A stretch of DNA of 64,000 nucleotides from Streptomyces sp. NBC_01198. Its GTDB lineage: Bacteria > Actinomycetota > Actinomycetes > Streptomycetales > Streptomycetaceae. The stretch spans positions 7,052,001 to 7,116,000 of the forward strand of contig NZ_CP108568.1 in assembly GCF_036010485.1 (NCBI RefSeq). Reading direction: 5' to 3'. Under the pieces are notes generated by a model. It did not search any database, was not told where the DNA came from, and was given only the letters and a program-made list of their open reading frames with translations. The translations under genes and the position numbers were made by a program. Shown piece by piece: positions 41,838 through 50,727 of the stretch; position 1 is the stretch's first letter; each line of letters opens with the position of its first letter.

Positions 41838-43232
41838 TTAGGTAAGGGCTGTCCGGTCCCGCTGCCCGTCCGCGTCGAGGCACGCCTTGAGCGCGTCCAG
41901 CGCGGCCGCGAGCCGTGGCGAGCCGCAGTGCCTGGACAGCCGGGCGGCCTCCCGGCCCAGCGCCAGCGCGCCCTCCCGGTCACCGGCTCTGGCGTGCGCC
42001 TCGCCGGATCGGGCCGCGTAGAGGCTGCGGTCGCGGACGAAGCCCGGCTCCAGCCGGTCCAGCGCCCCGTCCAGCAGCGGCATCGCCTCGGCCGCCCGGC
42101 CGAGCGCGAGCAGCCCGAGGCCCTGCTGCGCGGTGAGTTCCGTGGCGTCCAGCCAGTACAGCCACGGCGGTCCCGGGTCGGCGCCCGCCATGGCGAGCTG
42201 CCGTTCCGCCTCGGCCGCCGCCCGCCGGAAGGCGCCCTCGGCGCCGGCCGCCGCGTGCGCCCTGGCCAGCCGGGTGGCGGCGAGCGCGCGGACCTGCGGG
42301 GGAGCGCCGCCCGCCGCCCGTACCGCTGCCTCGGCGGCGGCGAGCGCGTCCCGCGGCCGGTCCGCGATCACCGACTGCAGCGCCAGGCCGCCCCAGACCG
42401 CGGCCGCCAGCGGCCGGTCGCCCGCGCTGTGCGCGAGCCGAAGCCCCGTCAGGTAGTGCCGCTGGGCGGCCCCGTGCCGCCCGGCGTCGGTGGCGGACCA
42501 GCCGCCGAGCTGGGCCAGGTCCGCGGCCACCCGCAGCAGCCGCTGCACCGCGCCCCGCCCGCCGCGCCCGGGCAGCTCGCGCCGCAACAGGCCGCTGACC
42601 AGCCGCAGATCGGCCTCCACCCGGTGCCGCACGGCGGCGCCGCCGAGCCGGTCGTCGAGCCGGCGCAGTCCGGTCACCCCGGCCTCCAGCCAGTCGAGGG
42701 AGGCCCCGTCCACCACGAGCGGGCCCACCGGGCCGGTGGCCTGCGCGGGCACCCGGTCGCGCGCCACCATGCCGCGGTGCCTGGCGTCCTCCGCGCCGGC
42801 CGCGTCCCAGTCGGCGATGGCGTCGAGCAGCGCCTGCTCGTCGGCGATCGGGAAGCCGCGGGGGTCGCCGGCCGCGTCGTCCAGGACGGAGGCCAGCGCG
42901 GTCAGGCTGCCCTCGGTGGTCCAGGGCAGCCCGTCGGGCATGCCGCCGTGCGCGGGCAGCCAGCGGGGCCACGGGCGGGCGTCGACCTCGCGCGCCGGTA
43001 TGCCGAGCGCGCGGGCCAGCGCGCGCTGGCTGTCGGCCTCGGGCACGACACCCCAGTGCTCCCAGCGCCACACCTTCTCCCGCCGGGCCGCCATGGGCAC
43101 GCCGAGCGCCCGCGCGTGGTCGGCGATCACCCGGGCGAGGTCCTGGTAGCTCCAGCCGTGCCTGCGCCGTATGTAGGCCAGCGGATGTGTCGACGCGGCG
43201 GAGTCCTCACGTGCCACGTGTGTGCCGTCCAT
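41838..43232 (-). CDS. XRE-family HTH regulator with TPR-like C-terminus
   Basis: A 464-residue protein. The N-terminal 75 residues form an XRE HTH (PLAYIRRRHGWSYQDLARVIADHARALG, EKVWRWEHWGVVPEADSQRALARALGI). The remaining 350 are Ala/Leu/Arg-rich helices typical of degenerate TPRs in Streptomyces large regulators. It may sense a peptide or partner protein. It ends 96 bases before the SnoaL/MFS operon it could control and is divergent from a TPR-like conserved protein. Confidence 0.88.
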   Translation of the reverse strand: MDGTHVAREDSAASTHPLAYIRRRHGWSYQDLARVIADHARALGVPMAARREKVWRWEHWGVVPEADSQRALARALGIPAREVDARPWPRWLPAHGGMPDGLPWTTEGSLTALASVLDDAAGDPRGFPIADEQALLDAIADWDAAGAEDARHRGMVARDRVPAQATGPVGPLVVDGASLDWLEAGVTGLRRLDDRLGGAAVRHRVEADLRLVSGLLRRELPGRGGRGAVQRLLRVAADLAQLGGWSATDAGRHGAAQRHYLTGLRLAHSAGDRPLAAAVWGGLALQSVIADRPRDALAAAEAAVRAAGGAPPQVRALAATRLARAHAAAGAEGAFRRAAAEAERQLAMAGADPGPPWLYWLDATELTAQQGLGLLALGRAAEAMPLLDGALDRLEPGFVRDRSLYAARSGEAHARAGDREGALALGREAARLSRHCGSPRLAAALDALKACLDADGQRDRTALT

Positions 43233-43279
43233 TCACCGGTCCCTGCCGCGCCGCCCACGCCGACGCCACTTCGTAGCGG

Positions 43280-43437
43280 AATCGATTATTCGAATACCAG
43301 TCCGGCGGGTGTCCGCGCAGCTTAACGCGCGAAATCCGTGGCTTCCGGGATCCAAACCGAGGCCACCCTACGGGACTACAGCGAGACAACAGGACCACAC
43401 TTGTCCCCGACGGGCGCCAACCGCTTGGCTGTTGGCG
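43280..43437. promoter_or_regulatory. Divergent promoter region with three small palindromes
   Basis: Adjacent perfect 8-mers AATCGATT (43280-43287) and ATTCGAAT (43288-43295) form an AT-rich island. CGCCAAC-N9-GTTGGCG (43415-43437) lies near the plus-strand gene. These are candidate sites for the XRE regulator. Confidence 0.45.
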
Positions 43438-43477
43438 ATCACATGACGTAACGCGCGCCGTGGAGGGCTGCCCGCGG

Positions 43478-44434
43478 ATGACCCCACCGCCGCCACCCTT
43501 CCGCCTTTCGCGTGGCAAGGACGACGTGGCCTTCGACACCGCTCTCGGCGACGAGGAGCTGGTCGCCGTTCGTGCTGCCCTGACGCAGGGCCGCTGGACG
43601 GAGGTCCGCGCGCTCCTGGCGCGCACCGGAGACGACTGGGACCTGCGCGGTCACCGGCTGGTCGTCCTGGGCGAGGGCCGCAGCACCGCCACCTGGGCCG
43701 ACGAATGGCGGCTCGCGGAACCCGAGAGCGCCGACGCCGCCGCCCTCCACGCCATCGCCGCGGTCTTCCGGGCCGCGGCCGGCCGGCAGAGCCCCGACTC
43801 CGCCCGCGAGGCCTGCCTGCGCGCCGCCAGGATGACGCCGGCCGACCCCTCGCCGTGGCTCGGGCTGCTCATCCTGGCCCGCCACACCGGCACCGACGAC
43901 GAGCAGGTCCGCGCCTTCGACCAGGTCCGCGGCCGGCACCGCGGCCACCACCACGGGCACTACCTGATGACCCGCTGCCTGGCCGAGCGTCAGAAGACCG
44001 ACGGCGACGACCCCTTCCACGAGGTGTACGAGTTCGCCGAGTGGGCCTCGGACGAGGCCGGGCCCGGCTCGCCGCTCGGCGTGCTGCCGCTCGTCGCCCT
44101 GGTCGAGCGCTACCACGCGCTGGCCGCGGCCGGCTCGCTGCCCGCCGACCCCACCCGGCTGCCCTACTGGACCAGCCCGCGGGCCAGGGCGAGCCTGCGC
44201 AGCGCCTTCGACTGGTGGCTGGACTGGGACGACCGCAGCCATCCGCGACTGCTGCTCGACCTGAACCACCTGGCCTTCGTGCACACCCACGCCGGTGACA
44301 TGGTGGCCGCCGCCGCCCTCTTCAACCGGATCGGACGGGACGCGACCCGCGTCCCCTGGTCGTACTTCGACCGCGACCCGAAGAAGTCGTTCCGTGCCGC
44401 GCGCAACGCCGCGCTCGGTTTCGGTACCTCGTAG
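43478..44434 (+). CDS. Conserved TPR-like protein of unknown function
   Basis: A 318-residue cytoplasmic protein: RGKDDVAFDTALGDEELVAV, ALHAIAAVFRAAAGR, AREACLRAARMTPADPSPWL and HLAFVHTHAGDMVAAAALF suggest tandem helical repeats. A His-rich RGRHRGHHHGHY occurs mid-protein. ATG 43478 follows GGAGGG at ten bases; GTG 43460 is in frame but overlaps the ribosome-binding site. It is 48 bases upstream of the permease and may be in the same operon. Confidence 0.75.
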   Translation: MTPPPPPFRLSRGKDDVAFDTALGDEELVAVRAALTQGRWTEVRALLARTGDDWDLRGHRLVVLGEGRSTATWADEWRLAEPESADAAALHAIAAVFRAAAGRQSPDSAREACLRAARMTPADPSPWLGLLILARHTGTDDEQVRAFDQVRGRHRGHHHGHYLMTRCLAERQKTDGDDPFHEVYEFAEWASDEAGPGSPLGVLPLVALVERYHALAAAGSLPADPTRLPYWTSPRARASLRSAFDWWLDWDDRSHPRLLLDLNHLAFVHTHAGDMVAAAALFNRIGRDATRVPWSYFDRDPKKSFRAARNAALGFGTS

Positions 44435-44482
44435 GACCGCTCCCTCAGGCACCACCACCCACGGAAGAAGGACAACAGAGCC

Positions 44483-46009
44483 ATGCTGACGGGCAGTACG
44501 ACCGGGATCAGCACATACAAGGGAGAGCAGCGCGCGTTGCGCGCGGACCGGATCGGCGCGCCGGCCCTGTTGCTCTCGGTACTCGCGGCCACCGCGCCGC
44601 TGCTGGTGGTGGCCGGGGTCATCCCCACCACCTTCGCCACCATGGGCATCGTCGGGGTGCCCCTGCTGTTCGTCATCGTGGGCGCCGTGCTCATCCTGTT
44701 CAGCTTCGGCTACGCCGAGATGAGCCGGCACGTGCACAACGCCGGCGCGCTGTACGCCTACATATCCCGCGGGCTCGGCGGCACGGTCGGCGCCGGCGCG
44801 TCGTACGTGGCGCTGTTCGCCTACAGCCTGATGCAGTGCGGCAGTTACGGCCTGTTCGGCTTCGAGATCTCCAGCCAGATCGCCCAGCACTGGCAGCACA
44901 ACGTCGCCTGGTGGATCCCGGCGCTCGGCGGGGTGGCGATCACCGCGGTCTTCGGCGCGCTGAAGATCGACCTCAACGCCAAGACCCTCGGCGTGCTGCT
45001 GCTCATCGAGACCACGATGATCGTGGTGTTCGACGTCGGCTTCCTCAGCGACCCGGGCACCCAGGGCGTCTCGGCGCACGCCTTCAACCCCGGCACCCTC
45101 AGCGGCGCGGGCCTCGGCACCGCCCTGTGCTTCACCATCGCGGGCTTCCTCGGCTTCGAGCAGGCCCCGGTCTACGCCGAGGAGACCAGCGACCCGCAGC
45201 GGGTGGTCTCCAAGGTGATGTTCCTCGCGGTCGGCTTCGCCACCGTCTTCTTCGCCCTCAGCGCCTGGGCGATCACCGTGGCGACCGGTCCCTCCGGCGT
45301 CATCGCGGGGGCGCAGAAGGAGGGTCCGAACCTGATCTTCGCGCTCACCCAGGACCGGCTCGGCACCGCCTTCACCGACACGCTCAACGTCTTCTTCATC
45401 ACCGGCATCTTCGCCTCGATGCTGAGCTTCCACAACGTCGTGGCCCGCTACGCCTTCGCCATGGGCCGTGACGGGCTGCTGCCCGCCGCGGTCGGCCGTA
45501 CCGCGAAGAGCAGCGGCGCCCCGGCCATCGGCTCGTTCCTGCAGTCCGCCGTCGCCGTGGTGATCGTCGTCGTCTTCGCCGTCACCGACGACAAGCCGGT
45601 GGGCGACCCGACCGCGCCGGTGCTCCGGCTGTTCACCTGGCTGGGCAACGTCGGCGCGCTCGGTGTGGTGCTGCTGATGTGCACCGCGGCGGTCGCGGTG
45701 ATCTCCTTCTTCGTCAAGCGCGGCGCCGCCCGCGTCCAGGGTTGGCGGCTGGTCACCTCAGCGGTGGCCGCCCTCGCGCTCGGGGCGATCTTCGTCTACT
45801 CGGTGAAGGACTTCTCCGTGCTGCTCGGCGCCAACCCCGGCCACGGGCTGCGCTGGATCCTGCCGGGCGTCATCGCGCTGGCCGCCGTCATCGGACTGGT
45901 CTACGGCCAGGTGCTGCGCGTCACCCGCCCCGAGGTGCACGCCAGGATCGGGCAGGGCAACGAGGCCTTCCAGCTGGAGAAGGCCGCCGCGGCCGAGGCG
46001 TCCAGCTGA
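44483..46009 (+). CDS. APC-family amino acid/amine permease
   Basis: A 508-residue transporter with about 12 TM helices. The early SVLAATAPLLVVAGVIPTTF and GYAEMSRHVHNAGALYAYISRGLGG segments match the APC superfamily; FEQAPVYAEETSDPQRVV is the conserved E-x-P segment. The next gene is a copper amine oxidase, so an amine is the most likely substrate. GAAGAAGG precedes the ATG. A 15-bp-arm terminator follows. Confidence 0.9.
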   Translation: MLTGSTTGISTYKGEQRALRADRIGAPALLLSVLAATAPLLVVAGVIPTTFATMGIVGVPLLFVIVGAVLILFSFGYAEMSRHVHNAGALYAYISRGLGGTVGAGASYVALFAYSLMQCGSYGLFGFEISSQIAQHWQHNVAWWIPALGGVAITAVFGALKIDLNAKTLGVLLLIETTMIVVFDVGFLSDPGTQGVSAHAFNPGTLSGAGLGTALCFTIAGFLGFEQAPVYAEETSDPQRVVSKVMFLAVGFATVFFALSAWAITVATGPSGVIAGAQKEGPNLIFALTQDRLGTAFTDTLNVFFITGIFASMLSFHNVVARYAFAMGRDGLLPAAVGRTAKSSGAPAIGSFLQSAVAVVIVVVFAVTDDKPVGDPTAPVLRLFTWLGNVGALGVVLLMCTAAVAVISFFVKRGAARVQGWRLVTSAVAALALGAIFVYSVKDFSVLLGANPGHGLRWILPGVIALAAVIGLVYGQVLRVTRPEVHARIGQGNEAFQLEKAAAAEASS

Positions 46010-46022
46010 CCCGAACGGCCCG

Positions 46023-46068
46023 CGCCAGCGGCCCGCCCCGCCCAGCCGGGTGCGGCGGGCCGCTGGCG
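46023..46068 (+). terminator. Terminator after the APC permease
   Basis: CGCCAGCGGCCCGCC (46023-46037) and GGCGGGCCGCTGGCG (46054-46068) are perfect 15-bp arms around a 16-base loop. It lies 14 bases after the permease stop and 75 before the amine oxidase start, so the oxidase may depend on read-through or its own promoter. Confidence 0.85.
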
Positions 46069-46142
46069 TTGCCGCGGCCTGCGTGCGCGACCTGCCGCCC
46101 GCCGCTCTCCCCACCCACCCGTCGCCGTCGTCAGGACCCGCC

Positions 46143-48110
46143 ATGACCTGCTGCTCAACGGACACCGAGACCGCGCCCGCCGCCGACCCGCACCCGCTTG
46201 ACCCGCTGACCGCCGCTGAGATCGACGCCGCCCGCGCCGCGCTGGCGGCCGAGGGCAAGGTCACCGGGGCCACCCGCTTCCCGCTGGTGCTGCCCGACGA
46301 GCCGGACCGGCACGCGGTGTTCGCGCACCGACCCGGCGACCCGGTCACCCGCCGGGTCCGGGTCACGCTGCTGGACTCCGGCACCGGCCGCGCGGCCGAG
46401 GCGCTGGTGGACGTCACCGACACCGCCGCGGGAGTGCTGCTGTCCTACCGCGACCTGGACCCGGAGGCCGACGGCCAGCCGCCGCTGCTGTTCGAGGAGT
46501 ACGAGACCTGCGACGAGATCGTCAAGGCCGACCCGGGCTGGCGCAAGGCGATGGCCGACCGGGGCGTCACCGACCTCTCCCTGGTCATCGCCGCGCCGCT
46601 GGCCGCGGGCAACTTCGGCGTCGCCTCGGAGACCGGCCGGCGGATGCTGCGCTCGCTGACCTTCCTGCGCTGCACGGTGGCTGACAACCCGTTCGCCCAC
46701 CCGGTCGGCGGCCTGGTGGCCGAGGTCGACCTCACCGACCGCCGGGTGGTCCGGCTGATCGACACCGGAGCCGTCCCCGTCCCGGCCGAATGCGGGCGCT
46801 ACGAGGCCGGCTTCACCGGTCCCGCCCGTACCGACCTGCGGCCGCTGGAGATCACCCAGCCGGAAGGGCCGTCCTTCGCCCTCGAAGGGCCAGTGCTGCG
46901 CTGGCAGAACTGGCGGCTGCGACTGGACTTCAACGCCCGCGAGGGCCTGGTCCTGCACGAGATCACCCACCGCGACGGCGACCGCGACCGGCCGGTGCTG
47001 CACCGCGCCTCCATCGCCGAGATGGCCGTGCCCTACGCCGAGCCCGACCCGGCCCGCAACTGGGTCTGCTACCTGGACGCGGGGGAGTACCTGCTCGGCA
47101 GGAACGCCAACGCGCTGCGGCTGGGCTGCGACTGCCTCGGCGAGATCGCCTACGTGGACGCGGTGCTCGCTGACGACCACGGCCGCCCCGAGACGCTCCC
47201 CAACGCGATCTGCATCCACGAGGAGGACACCGGCCTGCTCTGGAAGCACACCAACATCTTCGACGGCTTCGCGGTGGACTCCCGCCGCGCCCGGCGGCTG
47301 GTGATCTCCTACATCGCCACCCTGGGCAACTACGACTACGGCTTCTACTGGTATCTCCACCAGGACGGCACGATCGCCTTCGAGGCCAAGGCCACCGGGC
47401 TTTTGCAGACCTCCGCCGCCGAGCCGGGCGCCGGATCCCCGTACGCCACCGAGATCGCCCCTGGCCTGCTTGCCCCCTTCCACCAGCACCTGTTCTGCGC
47501 CCGGCTGGACATGACCGTGGACGGGCCGGGCAACACGGTCGAGGAAGTGGACGTGGTCAGGCTGCCGGCCGGCCCGGACAACCCGAACGGCAACGCCTTC
47601 ACCACCACGACCACCCCGGTCGCCGACAGCGGCCAGGCCGGGCGGGTCGCCGACCCCGCGGTGGGCAGGCGCTGGCGGATCGTCAACCCGGGCGCCCGCA
47701 ACCGGATGGGCGCGCCGGTCTCCTACACCCTGGTGCCGCAGAGCGGACCGCTGCTGCTCGCGCAGCCGGGTTCGCCGGTCGCCGAACGGGTCGCGTACGC
47801 CACCAAGCACCTGTGGGTGACCCGCTACCGCCCGGAGCGCCATTACCCGGACGGCGACTACCCCAACCAGCACGCGGGCGGCACGGGGGTCACCGCGTGG
47901 TCGCAGCCCGGCGAGGCGCTGGAGGACACCGATCTGACGGTGTGGCACTCCTTCGGCCCGACCCATCTGCCGCGGCTGGAGGACTGGCCGGTGATGCCGG
48001 TCGACTCCTGCGGTTTCAGCCTCAGGCCGACCGGCTTCTTCGACCGCAACCCGGCGCTCGACCTGCCCGAGGAGACCGGCGGCGGATCCGGAGCGCACTG
48101 CCACGCCTGA
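46143..48110 (+). CDS. Copper-containing primary-amine oxidase
   Basis: A 655-residue enzyme oxidising primary amines to aldehyde + NH3 + H2O2. The TPQ cofactor precursor is Tyr397 in LGNYDYGF, the catalytic base is Asp312 in YLDAGEYLLG, and the copper ligands are His447, His449 (HQH) and His608 (PTHLPRLEDW). The length is normal for bacterial forms. It has no signal peptide, so it is cytoplasmic. With the upstream permease it forms an amine uptake-and-oxidation module; aldehyde removal could use an ALDH elsewhere. Confidence 0.95.
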   Translation: MTCCSTDTETAPAADPHPLDPLTAAEIDAARAALAAEGKVTGATRFPLVLPDEPDRHAVFAHRPGDPVTRRVRVTLLDSGTGRAAEALVDVTDTAAGVLLSYRDLDPEADGQPPLLFEEYETCDEIVKADPGWRKAMADRGVTDLSLVIAAPLAAGNFGVASETGRRMLRSLTFLRCTVADNPFAHPVGGLVAEVDLTDRRVVRLIDTGAVPVPAECGRYEAGFTGPARTDLRPLEITQPEGPSFALEGPVLRWQNWRLRLDFNAREGLVLHEITHRDGDRDRPVLHRASIAEMAVPYAEPDPARNWVCYLDAGEYLLGRNANALRLGCDCLGEIAYVDAVLADDHGRPETLPNAICIHEEDTGLLWKHTNIFDGFAVDSRRARRLVISYIATLGNYDYGFYWYLHQDGTIAFEAKATGLLQTSAAEPGAGSPYATEIAPGLLAPFHQHLFCARLDMTVDGPGNTVEEVDVVRLPAGPDNPNGNAFTTTTTPVADSGQAGRVADPAVGRRWRIVNPGARNRMGAPVSYTLVPQSGPLLLAQPGSPVAERVAYATKHLWVTRYRPERHYPDGDYPNQHAGGTGVTAWSQPGEALEDTDLTVWHSFGPTHLPRLEDWPVMPVDSCGFSLRPTGFFDRNPALDLPEETGGGSGAHCHA

Positions 48111-48162
48111 ACCGCCGCCAGCCGGCGGGCGGGGCACACGGACGGCGGCATTCACCGCGACA

Positions 48163-48225
48163 CTAAGCGGTTGCTCAGCCGGGGCCTTGCAAAAACTGGA
48201 ACACGTTTCTACCATCACGGGTGTG
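48163..48225 (+). promoter_or_regulatory. Leaderless promoter with KstR-like operator (CaiB-thiolase-FadB operon)
   Basis: TTGCAA (48187-48192), 17 bases and TACCAT (48210-48215) make a good SigA-type promoter, predicting a start at or next to the GTG at 48223. TGGAACACGTTTCT (48197-48210), between the boxes, fits the KstR pattern TnnAACnnGTTnnA at all but the last base. CTAAGCGGTTGCTCAG (48163-48178) is a second imperfect inverted repeat of the FadR/TetR style. Confidence 0.7.
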
Positions 48226-49398
48226 ACATCACCGCTGTCAAACCGGCCGCCGCAGGCCCCGGCCGCGCCCGGCCCGCTGGCCGGGGTGCGGGTGGTCGAA
48301 CTGGCCGGGATCGGGCCCGGCCCCTTCGCGGCGATGCTGCTGGCCGACCTGGGCGCCGACGTCGTACGCGTCGACCGCCCGGGCGCACCCGCGCTCGGCA
48401 TCGACCCGGCCACCGACCTCAGCAACCGCAACAAGCGGTCGGTGCTCGTCGACCTCAAGGCGCCGCAGGGCCCCGCGGCCGTGCTCGACCTGGTGGAGCG
48501 CGCCGACATCCTGATCGAGGGTTACCGCCCGGGAGTCGCAGAACGCCTCGGCGTCGGCCCCCGGGAGTGCACCGCCCGCAACCCGCGACTGGTCTACGGC
48601 CGGATGACCGGCTGGGGCCAGGAAGGCCCGCTGGCCGCCAGCGCCGGCCACGACATCGGCTACATCGCGATCACCGGCGCGCTGGGCCTGGCCGGACCGG
48701 CGGACGGCGACCCGGCCGCCCCCGCCAACCTGCTCGGCGACTACGCGGGCGGCTCGCTCTACCTGGTCACCGGCGTGCTCGCCGCCCTGCACCACGCCCG
48801 TACGCACGGCGAGGGCCAGGTGGTGGACGCCGCCATCGTGGACGGCACCGCCCACCTGAGCACGATGCTGCACGGCATGCTCGCGGCCGGCACCTGGCAG
48901 GACCGGCGGGCCGGCAACCTGCTGGACGGCGGCGCGCCCTTCTACGGCGTCTACCGCACCGCCGACGGCGGCCACATGGCCGTCGGCGCCCTGGAACAGC
49001 GCTTCTACGACACCTTCGCCGCGCTGCTCGGCCTGACCGACGACGAGGCCGCGCTGCGCGCGGACCCCGCCCGCTGGCCGGAGCTGCGGGCCGCGGTCGC
49101 CGCGCGCTTCCTGAGCCGGGACCGCGAGGAGTGGACCGCGGTCTTCGCCGGCACCGACGCCTGCGCGGCGCCCGTGCTGTCGCTGACCGAGGCACCCAGG
49201 CACCCGCACCTGGCCGCCCGCGGTACCTTCGCCGAGGCGCACGGCATGACCCAGCCGGCTCCCGCACCCCGCTTCTCGGTGACGCCCACCGCGCTGCGCC
49301 GCCCGCCGGCACTGCCGGGCGCGCACACTGCTGAGGTGGCCCGTGACTGGGACACCCCCGCCCTGACCGGAACGCCCGGCCCGACGGCCGGGAGCTGA
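48223..49398 (+). CDS. CaiB/BaiF-family CoA transferase or alpha-methylacyl-CoA racemase
   Basis: A 391-residue class III CoA-transferase fold: VVELAGIGPGPFAAMLLADLGADVVRVDRPG, the KRSVLVDLK segment, LIEGYRPGVAERLGVGP and GRMTGWGQEGPLA are diagnostic. The context with thiolase and FadB, plus a KstR-like site, favours an alpha-methylacyl-CoA racemase acting on branched acyl-CoA. GTG 48223 is chosen because the promoter -10 ends seven bases upstream; an in-frame TTG at 48187 lies inside the -35. Confidence 0.88.
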   Translation: MTSPLSNRPPQAPAAPGPLAGVRVVELAGIGPGPFAAMLLADLGADVVRVDRPGAPALGIDPATDLSNRNKRSVLVDLKAPQGPAAVLDLVERADILIEGYRPGVAERLGVGPRECTARNPRLVYGRMTGWGQEGPLAASAGHDIGYIAITGALGLAGPADGDPAAPANLLGDYAGGSLYLVTGVLAALHHARTHGEGQVVDAAIVDGTAHLSTMLHGMLAAGTWQDRRAGNLLDGGAPFYGVYRTADGGHMAVGALEQRFYDTFAALLGLTDDEAALRADPARWPELRAAVAARFLSRDREEWTAVFAGTDACAAPVLSLTEAPRHPHLAARGTFAEAHGMTQPAPAPRFSVTPTALRRPPALPGAHTAEVARDWDTPALTGTPGPTAGS

Positions 49399-49469
49399 CC
49401 CCGCACCCGCCGGACGACCGCCGCACCGCCCGCCCAGCCGTACGCCCGCCCGCACAGAAAGGCCCGACG

Positions 49470-50684
<1,215 letters not shown>

Positions 50685-50727
50685 CCCGTCTCCCCGCCCC
50701 CACCCCCGCTAACGGAGCCAACCCGAC

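Noticed and set aside
46155..48509. 784-aa antisense frame across the amine oxidase
   Set aside because: Low-complexity GC-rich shadow (Gly/Arg/Val); the sense strand has all catalytic residues.
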